Below the pieces are notes generated by a model. It had not been told where the DNA came from, did no database searches, and was given only the letters and a program-made list of their open reading frames with translations. A DNA stretch of 34,086 nt from Alphaproteobacteria bacterium (GTDB lineage Bacteria; Pseudomonadota; Alphaproteobacteria; JALCBB01): NCBI GenBank assembly GCA_028066985.1, contig JALCBB010000007.1, positions 1 through 34,086 on the forward strand, read 5' to 3'. The position numbers and the translations under genes were made by a program. Positions within the stretch are counted from its first letter, which is position 1, and every line of letters starts with the position of its first letter. Shown here piece by piece: positions 1 through 8,266 of this stretch.

Positions 1-80
1 AGACAGGTCCCCGTCTCTCCCGCCGCCATTGAACGACCGCCGTCCGTCCGTCCGCCCCCCTTCTTTTAAGCCTCCCCCTG

Positions 81-89
81 TGCTATAAT
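81..89 (+). promoter_or_regulatory. Extended -10 promoter (TGCTATAAT), module 1
   Basis: TGnTATAAT about 28 nt upstream of ATG 118; same placement in all five modules. Confidence 0.65.
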
Positions 90-117
90 GGAACGGACAA
101 AAGCCGAGGAACCCGCC

Positions 118-522
118 ATGTCCAAATCAGCCCTCATAGCAACCCTCATCGCCGCCCTCAAACCCCGGCCCGCAGAAGAGCCCAGCCCCCGCCGCCCGAT
201 GAGACATCTCTCCGAGGAGGAAGAACAGGAACGCAGCCGCCGCGCCCGCAAAGAAGTGGACGACAACGCAAGAGTCTTCTTCGACGAACTCCTCGACGGC
301 CTCATCGCCGACGGACACAAGGGCAAAAGCGCCCTCATGCGCGACGGCAAAGTCGTGGAAATCCTCGACAACTACCGCGCCGCCAAAACCAGAGGACTGG
401 AACTCTTCCCCGGCATTGACGAATTCTTCTCCATTCAGGAGATCACCGACGAACCCTGGGACATAGGAACGCTCGGCGCCTGGGTTGTCGCGTCCGACGA
501 CAAAAAACCCGCCGCCACCTGA
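118..522 (+). CDS. Small acidic conserved protein, module 1 partner
   Basis: ATG after GAGGA RBS; MSKSALIATLIAALKPR...GKSALMRDGKVVEILDNYRAA...FSIQEITDEP...GTLGAW; paralogous to four others here. Confidence 0.8.
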   Translation: MSKSALIATLIAALKPRPAEEPSPRRPMRHLSEEEEQERSRRARKEVDDNARVFFDELLDGLIADGHKGKSALMRDGKVVEILDNYRAAKTRGLELFPGIDEFFSIQEITDEPWDIGTLGAWVVASDDKKPAAT

Positions 523-990
523 GTGTTCTTCGTCACCGTCAAAGGGAAGGTCAGGAGACAGCATCCGGACGACGGAGGACGACTCCTCACTCGTGCGAAA
601 GTCAGGGATGCCGGCCTGAAGGCGCTCGCGAAGCAGCCGGAGGGCACCGAGAAATTCTACACGGCGCTGGTGGACACGGGCGCCACCATCAGCGGCATTC
701 AGGGGGAACTGGCCCGGAGACTGGACTTTACCGTCGGCGTGAAGCGTTTTATAGACACGCCGCACGGCGGAAATGTGACGGACATCTATGAACTGGACAT
801 GACGCTTCCAGGAGGGCTGATGTTTCATGGCGTTCATGCCGCCGAGCTTGTCGGCTTGAGGGGCATAGATATTGTGATCGGGATGGACATAATAAGGAAG
901 TCCGTTTTGATTGTGAACGGGAGCGGGCAAAGTTTCCGGATGTTTTTCCCGCGGCGTTTTGTCGCGCCGCGGAGTCTGTCTTCTTTTTAA
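523..990 (+). CDS. Retropepsin-like aspartyl protease, module 1
   Basis: GTG start directly abutting the upstream TGA; LVDTGATISGI and IDIVIGMDII motifs. Confidence 0.8.
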   Translation: MFFVTVKGKVRRQHPDDGGRLLTRAKVRDAGLKALAKQPEGTEKFYTALVDTGATISGIQGELARRLDFTVGVKRFIDTPHGGNVTDIYELDMTLPGGLMFHGVHAAELVGLRGIDIVIGMDIIRKSVLIVNGSGQSFRMFFPRRFVAPRSLSSF

Positions 991-992
991 GC

Positions 993-1008
993 GGACGGTC
1001 ACCTGTCC
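993..1008 (+). promoter_or_regulatory. Conserved intermodule short hairpin GGACGGTCACCTGTCC
   Basis: Also at about 1931 (GGACGGTCACCCGTCC, perfect 6-bp stem), 2520, 3458 and 4417 (GGACTGTCACCTGTCC); followed by CCCTTCTCGCC. Confidence 0.45.
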
Positions 1009-1030
1009 CCTTCTCGCCAGCATTGGCTTG

Positions 1031-1039
1031 TGCTATAAT
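1031..1039 (+). promoter_or_regulatory. Extended -10 promoter (TGCTATAAT), module 2
   Basis: Same placement as module 1. Confidence 0.65.
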
Positions 1040-1067
1040 GGAACGGACAAAAGCCGAGGAACCCGCC

Positions 1068-1460
1068 ATGTCCAAATCAGCCCTCATAGCAACCCTGCTC
1101 GCGCCCTTCGTCAAAAGGAACGCGCCCCCGCCCCGTCCTCCGGAGAGGATACTTTCCGACGAAGAGTGGCAGGAGTGGCGACAGGCGCGCGAAAAACAGG
1201 TGCGCTCCAACGGAAAAATCTTCCGTGAAAAATTCCTCGCCGGCCTCATCGCCGACGGACACAAGTGGAAAACCGCCCTCATGCGCGACGGCGAAATCGT
1301 CGAAATCCTCGACACCTTCAGCGCCGCCACCGCGAGAGGCAGGGAACTCTTCCCCGACGAAGTCTTCTCCGTCCAGACGATAACCGACGAACCCCTGAAC
1401 ATGGGAACGCTCGGCGCCTGGCTCGTCACGCGCGACGAAGACGAACCCGTCTCCACCTGA
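1068..1460 (+). CDS. Small acidic conserved protein, module 2 partner
   Basis: MSKSALIATLLAPFVKR...WKTALMRDGEIVEILDTFSAA...FSVQTITDEPLNMGTLGAW. Confidence 0.8.
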   Translation: MSKSALIATLLAPFVKRNAPPPRPPERILSDEEWQEWRQAREKQVRSNGKIFREKFLAGLIADGHKWKTALMRDGEIVEILDTFSAATARGRELFPDEVFSVQTITDEPLNMGTLGAWLVTRDEDEPVST

Positions 1461-1928
1461 GTGTTTCCCGTCACCGTCAGAGGGAGGGTCAGGCGGGGGC
1501 ACCCGGACGACGGAGGACAACTCCTCACCCGCGTGAAGGCCAGGGACGTCAGATCAAAAACGCGCGGCGCGCGACCGGGAGACGCCGAGAAAATCTACAC
1601 GGCCCTGATCGACACCGGCGCCTCGATCAGCGCCATTCAGAAAGAACTGGCGCAGGAGCGGGACTTCACCGTCGTCGCGGAGTATTTCGCGGATGCGGCG
1701 CATGGCGGAAAGGTGACAGATGTTTATGAACTGGATGTGACGCTTCCGAGGGGCCTGGTGTTTCGCGGCGTGCATGTCGCCGCGATCGACGGACTGAAGG
1801 GAATGGATTTCGTGATCGGGATGGACATAATAAAGGAATCCAGACTGCTCATAAGGCGGCGCACGGGAGTTTTCACGATGTCTTTCCCGCGCCGTTTTGT
1901 CGCGCCGCGGAGTCTGTCTTCTTTTTAA
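1461..1928 (+). CDS. Retropepsin-like aspartyl protease, module 2
   Basis: GTG abutting TGA; LIDTGASISAI, MDFVIGMDII. Confidence 0.8.
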   Translation: MFPVTVRGRVRRGHPDDGGQLLTRVKARDVRSKTRGARPGDAEKIYTALIDTGASISAIQKELAQERDFTVVAEYFADAAHGGKVTDVYELDVTLPRGLVFRGVHVAAIDGLKGMDFVIGMDIIKESRLLIRRRTGVFTMSFPRRFVAPRSLSSF

Positions 1929-2153
1929 GCGGACGGTCACCCGTCCCCTTCTCGCAGACAGGTCTCCGTCTCTCCCGCCGCCATTGAACGCCCGCCGCCC
2001 GCCCGTCCGCGGATTCGCCGCACGGACTTCGGCGCGCCAGTCCCTGTGCTTTTGTTTTCGGCGGCGGACGCCTTGCGCTCCCGCCCCCCTTCTTTTAACC
2101 CTTGACAATCCGCAGAACCAATGGCGGCATAAAGAGGAATACAGCGAAGGCCG

Positions 2154-2489
2154 TTGTATCAAGAGACAGCCAGTCCAGGAGCCAGCCAGGTGTCAGGCAC
2201 TTCTCCATCAACGATTATTGTCGCGAACGCGGCCGTGGTTACGGCGGTTGCTTCTGTCGCCATCGCCTTCGGCGTCATTCTCGCCGAGGTCAGGGAGTCT
2301 GTTTCGCGCGTGGAATCCAACCTTCGCGAGGACATCGCCCGCGTGGAGACCGGCCTTCGTGAAGAGGTGAGGGAAAACCGCGAACTGCTCATCATGATGC
2401 TTTCTTCTGAAAGAGACTTTGCCGGAGGCGATGCGCCGAGTCTGGCGGAGTCCGCGGAAGGAAACGAACAAGGCGAAGAGCAGCGCTGA
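2154..2489 (+). CDS. Hypothetical protein with one predicted TM helix and a heptad-like coiled coil
   Basis: TTG start; IIVANAAVVTAVASVAIAFGVILAEV then RVESNLREDIARVETGLREEVRE. Lies between modules 2 and 3; start uncertain. Confidence 0.5.
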   Translation: MYQETASPGASQVSGTSPSTIIVANAAVVTAVASVAIAFGVILAEVRESVSRVESNLREDIARVETGLREEVRENRELLIMMLSSERDFAGGDAPSLAESAEGNEQGEEQR

Positions 2490-2569
2490 CGACTCTTCGC
2501 GTCCGCCTTCTTTTTAAGCGGACGGTCACCTGTCCCCTTCTCGCCAGCCCTGGCTCCCGCCCCGCCTTG

Positions 2570-2578
2570 TGGTATAAT
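2570..2578 (+). promoter_or_regulatory. Extended -10 promoter (TGGTATAAT), module 3
   Basis: TGnTATAAT in the conserved leader. Confidence 0.65.
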
Positions 2579-2610
2579 GCACAAACAAGGGAAAAGCCGA
2601 GGAACCCGCC

Positions 2611-2994
2611 ATGTCCAAATCAGCCCTCATAGCAACCATCTTCTCCCCCCTCGCCAGGAAGAGCGCCCGCCGGCCGCCACTGGAAGACTGGGAGAAAAAT
2701 CCAGAGCCCGGCGAAAACTGGGTCACCCAGGAAGACCAGAGAAGGGAAGTGGACGCCAACATAAAGGTCTTCCGTGAAGAACTGCTCGACGACCTCCTCG
2801 CCCAGGGGCACGAACGCAAGTTCGCCCTCATGCGCGGCGGCAAAGTCGTGAAAATCATGGACGACTTCCACGAAGCGGTCCTCGAGGGCAAGAGGCGCTT
2901 CTATCCTTACGAGCCCTTTTCCGTCCAGAAGATAACGGACAAACCCGAAAACCTGGGAACGCTCGCCGCCTGGGTCGCTCCCCGCTCCACCTGA
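2611..2994 (+). CDS. Small acidic conserved protein, module 3 partner
   Basis: MSKSALIATIFSPLARK...RKFALMRGGKVVKIMDDFHEAVLEGKRRFYPYEPFSVQKITDKP. Confidence 0.8.
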   Translation: MSKSALIATIFSPLARKSARRPPLEDWEKNPEPGENWVTQEDQRREVDANIKVFREELLDDLLAQGHERKFALMRGGKVVKIMDDFHEAVLEGKRRFYPYEPFSVQKITDKPENLGTLAAWVAPRST

Positions 2995-3441
2995 ATGTTT
3001 TTCACCGCGATCCGAGGCGGCATAGAACGCAGAGACGAAGATGACGGAAGACAGCCGATCACCTTCGTGAGAATCGGAGGCGTCGTGTCTCCGTCTGCGG
3101 GGCGGGAGGAGGACCCCGACACTCCCCGCCGGGCGCTGGTGGACACCGGCGCCCGACGCAGCGCCATCCGCGGAGACCTGGCGCGGAGACTGGGCTTTTC
3201 TCCTTTCGACAAGATCAACGTGGAGATGCCGTGGGGCGCGCTGGTGGTGGAAGCCTATGATCTGGAATTCAGGCTTCCCAACGGCAGGACATTTTATGTC
3301 CTTGCCGCCGCGATCGACGGCCTGGAGAACATAGATGTCATCATCGGGATGGACATAATACGAAAATCCGTCTTGACCGTAAACGGACGCAGACAAAGTT
3401 TCCGGATGTCTTTCCCGCGCGGTATCGTCGTGCCGCGCTGA
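2995..3441 (+). CDS. Retropepsin-like aspartyl protease, module 3
   Basis: ATG abutting TGA; LVDTGARRSAI, IDVIIGMDII. Confidence 0.8.
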   Translation: MFFTAIRGGIERRDEDDGRQPITFVRIGGVVSPSAGREEDPDTPRRALVDTGARRSAIRGDLARRLGFSPFDKINVEMPWGALVVEAYDLEFRLPNGRTFYVLAAAIDGLENIDVIIGMDIIRKSVLTVNGRRQSFRMSFPRGIVVPR

Positions 3442-3507
3442 GCCTGTCTTTTTAAGCGGACGGTCACCTGTCCCCTTCTCGCCAGCCTTGGCTCCCGCCC
3501 CGCCTTG

Positions 3508-3516
3508 TGGTATAAT
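3508..3516 (+). promoter_or_regulatory. Extended -10 promoter (TGGTATAAT), module 4
   Basis: TGnTATAAT in the conserved leader. Confidence 0.65.
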
Positions 3517-3548
3517 GCACAAACAAGGGAAAAGCCGAGGAACCCGCC

Positions 3549-3953
3549 ATGTCCAAATCAGCCCTCATAGCAACCCTCATCGCCGCTCTCAGCCCCCGGG
3601 TCAGAGAGAAGCCAGCCGCCTCCCCGGCGAAGCAGCCCTCCCGGGAAGAGTGGGCCGAAGAAGCGGAAACCAACGCGAAAATCTTCTTCGGGGACGAGTT
3701 CGAAAACCTGGTATCCCAGGGTGGCGACGGGAAATATTTCCTGATCCGCAAAGGCGAACTCAAAGGTCTGATAGCCCAGGGGCATAAGGGAAAATATGCC
3801 CTGATGCACAAAGGCAAGGTCGTGACAGTCAAGGATGACTACCACTTCGCCTATGTCGAAGGCAAGAAGCGCTATCCCGGCGATGTGTTTTCCGTCCACC
3901 ATGTAATGGACGAGCCCCTGTACCTCGGAACGCTCGGCCCCAGGGTTGCGTGA
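3549..3953 (+). CDS. Small acidic conserved protein, module 4 partner (internally duplicated segment)
   Basis: MSKSALIATLIAALSPR; contains LVSQGGDGKYFLIRKGEL and LIAQGHKGKYALMHKGKV in tandem. Confidence 0.8.
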   Translation: MSKSALIATLIAALSPRVREKPAASPAKQPSREEWAEEAETNAKIFFGDEFENLVSQGGDGKYFLIRKGELKGLIAQGHKGKYALMHKGKVVTVKDDYHFAYVEGKKRYPGDVFSVHHVMDEPLYLGTLGPRVA

Positions 3954-4394
3954 GTGCCTTCGCATAGAGGCAAGTTTCAGAAGCACTCGGGCGGAGGGAG
4001 CCAGCTGATAGTTCCCGTGGGAATCGAGAGCATCGACGGGAGCCTGCCCTACAGAGGCCTGGTCGACACCGGCGCCACGCGCACCGCCATCCGGGAAGAT
4101 CTGGCGCGGCGGCTGCGTCTTTCCCCCGGCGCCCCTGTTTTGATGGAGTCACCGGGTCAGCCGCCGCAATGGAAGAATACTTATCATCTGAGAATGACGC
4201 TTCCCAGGAGCGGCTTGAAGATGATGCCTGCCGGGCGGTTTGAATTCTACATCACCGCGGTCGCGACTGATGAGATGAAGGACATTGATGTTTTCATCGG
4301 CATGGACATCATCGGGCGTTCCACTCTGAAAGTAAGGGGACGCGGACGGCGCTTTAAAATATCTTTCCCGCGCGGTATCGTCGTGCCGCGGTGA
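3954..4394 (+). CDS. Retropepsin-like aspartyl protease, module 4
   Basis: GTG abutting TGA; LVDTGATRTAI, IDVFIGMDII. Confidence 0.8.
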   Translation: MPSHRGKFQKHSGGGSQLIVPVGIESIDGSLPYRGLVDTGATRTAIREDLARRLRLSPGAPVLMESPGQPPQWKNTYHLRMTLPRSGLKMMPAGRFEFYITAVATDEMKDIDVFIGMDIIGRSTLKVRGRGRRFKISFPRGIVVPR

Positions 4395-4454
4395 GGCTTG
4401 TCTTCTCGCTTTAAGCGGACTGTCACCTGTCCCCTTCTCGCCAGCCCTGGCTTG

Positions 4455-4463
4455 TGCTATAAT
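4455..4463 (+). promoter_or_regulatory. Extended -10 promoter (TGCTATAAT), module 5
   Basis: TGnTATAAT in the conserved leader. Confidence 0.65.
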
Positions 4464-4491
4464 GAACCCGACAAAAGCCGAGGAACCCGCC

Positions 4492-4890
4492 ATGTCCAAA
4501 TCAGCCCTCATAGCAACCCTCATCGCCGCCCTCAAACCCCGGCCCGCAGAAGAGCCCAGCCCCCGCCGCCCGATGAGACATCTCTCCGAGGAGGAAGAAC
4601 AGGAACGCAGCCGCCGCGCCCGCAAAGAAGTGGACGACAACGCAAGAGTCTTCTTCGACGAACTCCTCGACGGCCTCATCGCCGACGGACACAAGGGCAA
4701 AAGCGCCCTCATGCGCGACGGCAAAGTCGTGGAAATTCACGACAACTACCGCGCCGCCAAAGCCAGAGGCATTGAACTTTTCCCCGACGACCCTTTCTCC
4801 ATTCAGGAGATAACCGACGAGCCCCTGGACATGGGAACGCTCGGCGCCTGGGTTGTTGTCTCCGACGACAAAAAACCCGCCGGCGCCTGA
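4492..4890 (+). CDS. Small acidic conserved protein, module 5 partner
   Basis: Nearly identical to module 1 partner over its first ~80 codons. Confidence 0.8.
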   Translation: MSKSALIATLIAALKPRPAEEPSPRRPMRHLSEEEEQERSRRARKEVDDNARVFFDELLDGLIADGHKGKSALMRDGKVVEIHDNYRAAKARGIELFPDDPFSIQEITDEPLDMGTLGAWVVVSDDKKPAGA

Positions 4891-5343
4891 GTGCTTTTCG
4901 TCACCGTCAAAGGAGGGGTCAGGCGACAGCATCCGGACGACGGAGGACGCCTCCTCACTCGCGCGAAGGTCAGGGATGTCGGCCCGGAGGCGCGTATGGT
5001 GCAGCTGCCGGACACCGAGAAATTCCACACGGCCATGGTGGACACGGGCGCCTCGATCAGCGCCATTCAGGCGACGCTGGCCCGGAATCTGGGCTTCAAC
5101 CATTCCGCCACGCGTTCCGTGGACACGGCGCGCGGCGAATCAGACAGAAAAATCTACGAACTGGATGTAGCCCTTGCCGGAGGCCTGATGTTTCGCGGCG
5201 TGCATGTCGCCGAGATCGACGGCCTGAGGGGAATAGATTTCGTGATCGGGATGGACATAATAAGGAAGTCCGTCTTGATTGTGAACGGGAGCGGGCGAAG
5301 TTTCCGGATGTTTTTCCCGCGGCGTTTTGTCGCGCCGCGGTGA
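4891..5343 (+). CDS. Retropepsin-like aspartyl protease, module 5
   Basis: GTG abutting TGA; MVDTGASISAI, IDFVIGMDII. Confidence 0.8.
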   Translation: MLFVTVKGGVRRQHPDDGGRLLTRAKVRDVGPEARMVQLPDTEKFHTAMVDTGASISAIQATLARNLGFNHSATRSVDTARGESDRKIYELDVALAGGLMFRGVHVAEIDGLRGIDFVIGMDIIRKSVLIVNGSGRSFRMFFPRRFVAPR

Positions 5344-5381
5344 GGCTGGACGCGGGGCGCGGGATTTGCTAAAAGAAAAGA

Positions 5382-5966
5382 ATGAATCGCACACCCCCGA
5401 TGAATCACGCCGTCCCGATGCTCGTCGCGCTTGTCCTTGTCGCGGCGCTTGCCGCCTGCGAGACCCGCGGCGGCGGCTCGACAGGCTCCTCGTCTTCCCG
5501 GGATTCCGCGCGCAGCGAGTTTCCTGTCGACCCTGACTATCGCGAGAATCCGGGCGACGCGTATTCCGCGCGCGGTCCGGGCATTTTCGGCACGACGGGG
5601 TTCAGCGTCGGCGGCCCGTCCGAGCGTCAGGAGGAGACCGGGATCGGCGTGTCGGTTTATTTGTGGCGCGCGAGTCTTGACAGTCTGAGTCATCTGCCGT
5701 TGCGGTCGGCGGATCCGTTCGGCGGTCTGATTCAGACGGAGTGGTATGAGCCGTTGCAGACGCCTGGCGAGCGGCTGCGTGTTGACCTGCGTATTAATTC
5801 GCGGGTGCTGGATGCCGAGGGAGTGTCGGCGAGTGTGTTTCGGCAGGTGCGTCTTGAGAACGAGTGGCGTGACAGTGAAGTGTCGGGGGATACGGCGCGT
5901 CGGCTTGAGGATGTGATATTGCGTCGTGCGCGCGAGATTCGGTTTGCGGAGCAGACGGGCAATTGA
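5382..5966 (+). CDS. DUF3576-type lipoprotein
   Basis: Lipobox-like signal LVLVAALAACETRGGG; YLWRASLDSLSHLPLRSADPFGGLIQTEWY; typical neighbour of leuS/lptE/holA in Alphaproteobacteria. Start may be 5382 or 5400. Confidence 0.75.
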   Translation: MNRTPPMNHAVPMLVALVLVAALAACETRGGGSTGSSSSRDSARSEFPVDPDYRENPGDAYSARGPGIFGTTGFSVGGPSERQEETGIGVSVYLWRASLDSLSHLPLRSADPFGGLIQTEWYEPLQTPGERLRVDLRINSRVLDAEGVSASVFRQVRLENEWRDSEVSGDTARRLEDVILRRAREIRFAEQTGN

Positions 5967-6031
5967 GGTTTGCGTGTGATTAGAGGGCTTCATTGACGGC
6001 GCCGAATTTTTTGCCCTTTCCATGGAACGAT

Positions 6032-6612
6032 CTTTGGCATTAGTGGGCGCTGAACTTAGACATTCACGATGTTGGCTCAAGCGAACTGTACCAACTGATG
6101 CCCGCAGGCGCTGCCTGCAAAAAAAATTAAATTAAAAAGAAATTAATTTATTTAATTAGACACTATTAATTGTCTATTAATGAAAAGATAATTTATTTAA
6201 TTAACCCCATTAATAGTCAAAATTAATTTTTAATTTTTTTTGCGGGCTAGCCCGCACCCATCTGCTGGCATCGCTCGCTTGAGCCGGCATCGTGAATGTC
6301 TTAGTCAAACTCCCACTAATGCCAGAGGCCGCGCTACGGAGAGTCCCGTGGGAGCAAGCCTTTCCACCAGTGAGAGCGGACTTTGCACTAGCCGTGAAAG
6401 ACGCTCCTGCTGGCGACACCAACTTATGCCTGCGGGCGCCGCCCGCTTTTTTGCAGGCAGCGCCTGCGGGCATCAGTGGGTACAGTTCGCTTGAGCCGAC
6501 ATCGTGAATGTCTTAGTCAAACTCCCACTAATGCCAGAGGCTGTGCTTCGTCTGTCTCCTAATTAAATTCCACTAATGCCAAGGGCGGTGCTTCGGTGTC
6601 TCTATAATTAAT
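6032..6612. repeat. Intergenic inverted-repeat element, copy A (compound)
   Basis: Left arm ttggcattagtgggc...ttagacattcacgatgttggctcaagcg; AT-rich core; right arm gcgggctagcccgcaccc...cttgagccggcatcgtgaatgtcttagtcaaactcccactaatgcc; a second arm set follows at about 6420-6540. Confidence 0.8.
6432..6452 (+). terminator. Terminator-like hairpin plus T6 inside copy A
   Basis: GCGGGC-GCC-GCCCGC followed by TTTTTT. Confidence 0.35.
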
Positions 6613-7708
6613 TTTTGCGGGGGCGGCGGCACAGCATAAGCAAAACCTGCGCCACATACGCATCCCCCACAGCCAGGCCGCCCTTCAACTCCGCCTCCGC
6701 CTCCAGCAAACGCCCCAGCACCGCGCGCCGCTCCGACGAACTCCGCGCCCGCGCCTGCCGCCGAAACTCCTTCTCACGCTTCCAGAACACCGGCGGGCGC
6801 AACCCGCGCATCGCCGCGTCAATACTCTCGCCCCCCTCCACACGCGACGCCACCTCCGCCAGCCGCAGCACATGCCGCATCACCGACCGAACCAATACCA
6901 CCGAATGCGTCTTCCGATCCCGATGCCGCGCCAGTTGCTCCGACAACACCGCGCGATCGCCGTCCGCGAAGGCATAGGCGAGATCGTCGTTGTCGGCGCC
7001 GCCGTCGTCCGTCAGCAGCGCCGACACCGCCTCCGCCCCGAGATCACCGTCGCCCTCGCCGTACAGCCTCACCTTCTCCAATGCCCGCCGCGCCAGTCCG
7101 CGCTCGCCGGGCAGATGATGCAGCAAAACCTCCCGAACCTCGCCGTCCAGACCGCTGAAATATTCGTCAATCAGAACACCTCGGCTCCGTAAATCTTCCT
7201 CATAACACGGCACCGCCGCCGAACTCGTCGCCGTCGCGAAACCGCGCACAAGCGAAGCGTTCTTCCGCAACGCCCCCCCCTCGCACACCAGAAACGACGA
7301 CGACACCCCCGCATCCCCCGCGCTCTCCTCAAGAAATTCCACCGCCGCCAGAAGCGCCGAAGCGCACTGCTGTCCGTCGCCCTCAAGCCACAAGGTGCGC
7401 CGTCCGCCGCCGAAGGGAATCGCGCGGAGGTCGTCCAGCAACTGTCCGCCGCCGCGCGCGCGCTCCGAAAAGTCGCCCGCCGACAATCGCGCCAGCACAA
7501 ACGGATCATCCACACCGCCCGTCGCCGCGTCCACAACCGCGCGGGCGCGCTCGCGCACCAGCCCCTGATTCGGTCCGTAAAACAAAATCGCCGACGGCAT
7601 CGTTGCCGCCGCCGCCGCGCCCTTCGCGCCGTCCTTTGTATCGTCCTTTAATGACGCGCGGAGGCGGCGCAGAAAGCCCTCCGTTTCACGCGGCGAGATT
7701 TCCGTCAT
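6608..7708 (-). CDS. holA: DNA polymerase III subunit delta
   Basis: AILFYGPNQGLVRERA...; C-terminal clamp-loader delta features; downstream of leuS-lptE. Confidence 0.85.
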   Translation of the reverse strand: MTEISPRETEGFLRRLRASLKDDTKDGAKGAAAAATMPSAILFYGPNQGLVRERARAVVDAATGGVDDPFVLARLSAGDFSERARGGGQLLDDLRAIPFGGGRRTLWLEGDGQQCASALLAAVEFLEESAGDAGVSSSFLVCEGGALRKNASLVRGFATATSSAAVPCYEEDLRSRGVLIDEYFSGLDGEVREVLLHHLPGERGLARRALEKVRLYGEGDGDLGAEAVSALLTDDGGADNDDLAYAFADGDRAVLSEQLARHRDRKTHSVVLVRSVMRHVLRLAEVASRVEGGESIDAAMRGLRPPVFWKREKEFRRQARARSSSERRAVLGRLLEAEAELKGGLAVGDAYVAQVLLMLCRRPRKN

Positions 7709-7720
7709 TCCGCCGTCCCC

Positions 7721-8266
7721 TCAGGAACGCGCCGCCAGAACCAGCGCGAGGTCCTGCACCAGTTCCTCGGCGAGACGCTCAAGCGCGGCGTCGCGCGCCG
7801 CCGTCGCCGCGATCTCGGTCGCGAACGCCGAGGTCACGACATCATACGCCACCGACGACGACACCCGTCCCGACCATGCCCGCGCCTCGTCGCTCAGCGA
7901 GACGAAACGCCACTCCGCGTGCAGCCGCAGGCGCAGCCGCGAAGCCGTCTCGTCAAGGCGGATGGAAAAATCGCGGCTCTCTTCGCTCAGCACGACTTCA
8001 AGCCGCCAGCGCGCGGCTGTCGGACGTCCGTTGGCGTGCAGCAGGGTGCGGAGGCGATGGCTCAGGATGACGCCGTCGCGGTCGTAGATGTCGCCGATTT
8101 CGGTCGCGGAGAAGACATCCGCCATCGGCTGCGCGATGCCGGCGGCGTCCTCGCCGTCGCCGTAGAGCGGACGCGCCGCGCAGCCGCCCGCGAGCAGAAG
8201 CGCCAGCGACACCGCCGCGACACCGCGGACGCGGACAAAAAACACGCGCCGCCTACGAAACGACAT
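7721..8266 (-). CDS. lptE: LPS-assembly lipoprotein LptE
   Basis: Signal/lipobox [16 protein letters not shown]; position between leuS and holA; start ATG 8266 overlaps the leuS end. Confidence 0.75.
   Translation of the reverse strand: MSFRRRRVFFVRVRGVAAVSLALLLAGGCAARPLYGDGEDAAGIAQPMADVFSATEIGDIYDRDGVILSHRLRTLLHANGRPTAARWRLEVVLSEESRDFSIRLDETASRLRLRLHAEWRFVSLSDEARAWSGRVSSSVAYDVVTSAFATEIAATAARDAALERLAEELVQDLALVLAARS

Larger units (their letters stand above)
78..5343 (+). repeat. Tandem array of five paralogous bicistronic modules (small MSKSALIAT protein + retropepsin-like protease)
   Basis: Five repeats of TGnTATAAT promoter / GCCGAGGAACCCGCC leader / ATGTCCAAATCAGCCCTCATAGCAACC start / DTG-containing second ORF, at about 81, 1031, 2570, 3508 and 4455. 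Confidence 0.9.

Noticed and set aside
88-117. Upstream ATG starts (MERTKAEEPA...) for the module partners
   Set aside because: This ATG overlaps the TATAAT -10 box; the downstream ATG with GAGGA RBS is shared by all five modules.
127-1023. 298-aa and similar - strand ORFs across the protease array
   Set aside because: Repeated because the + strand modules are paralogous; the conserved RBS, promoter and DTG motifs are on +.
6241-6265. GCGGGCTAGCCCGC palindrome as an intrinsic terminator
   Set aside because: The T-tract precedes rather than follows the hairpin on +, and A's follow it on -; not a canonical terminator on either strand.
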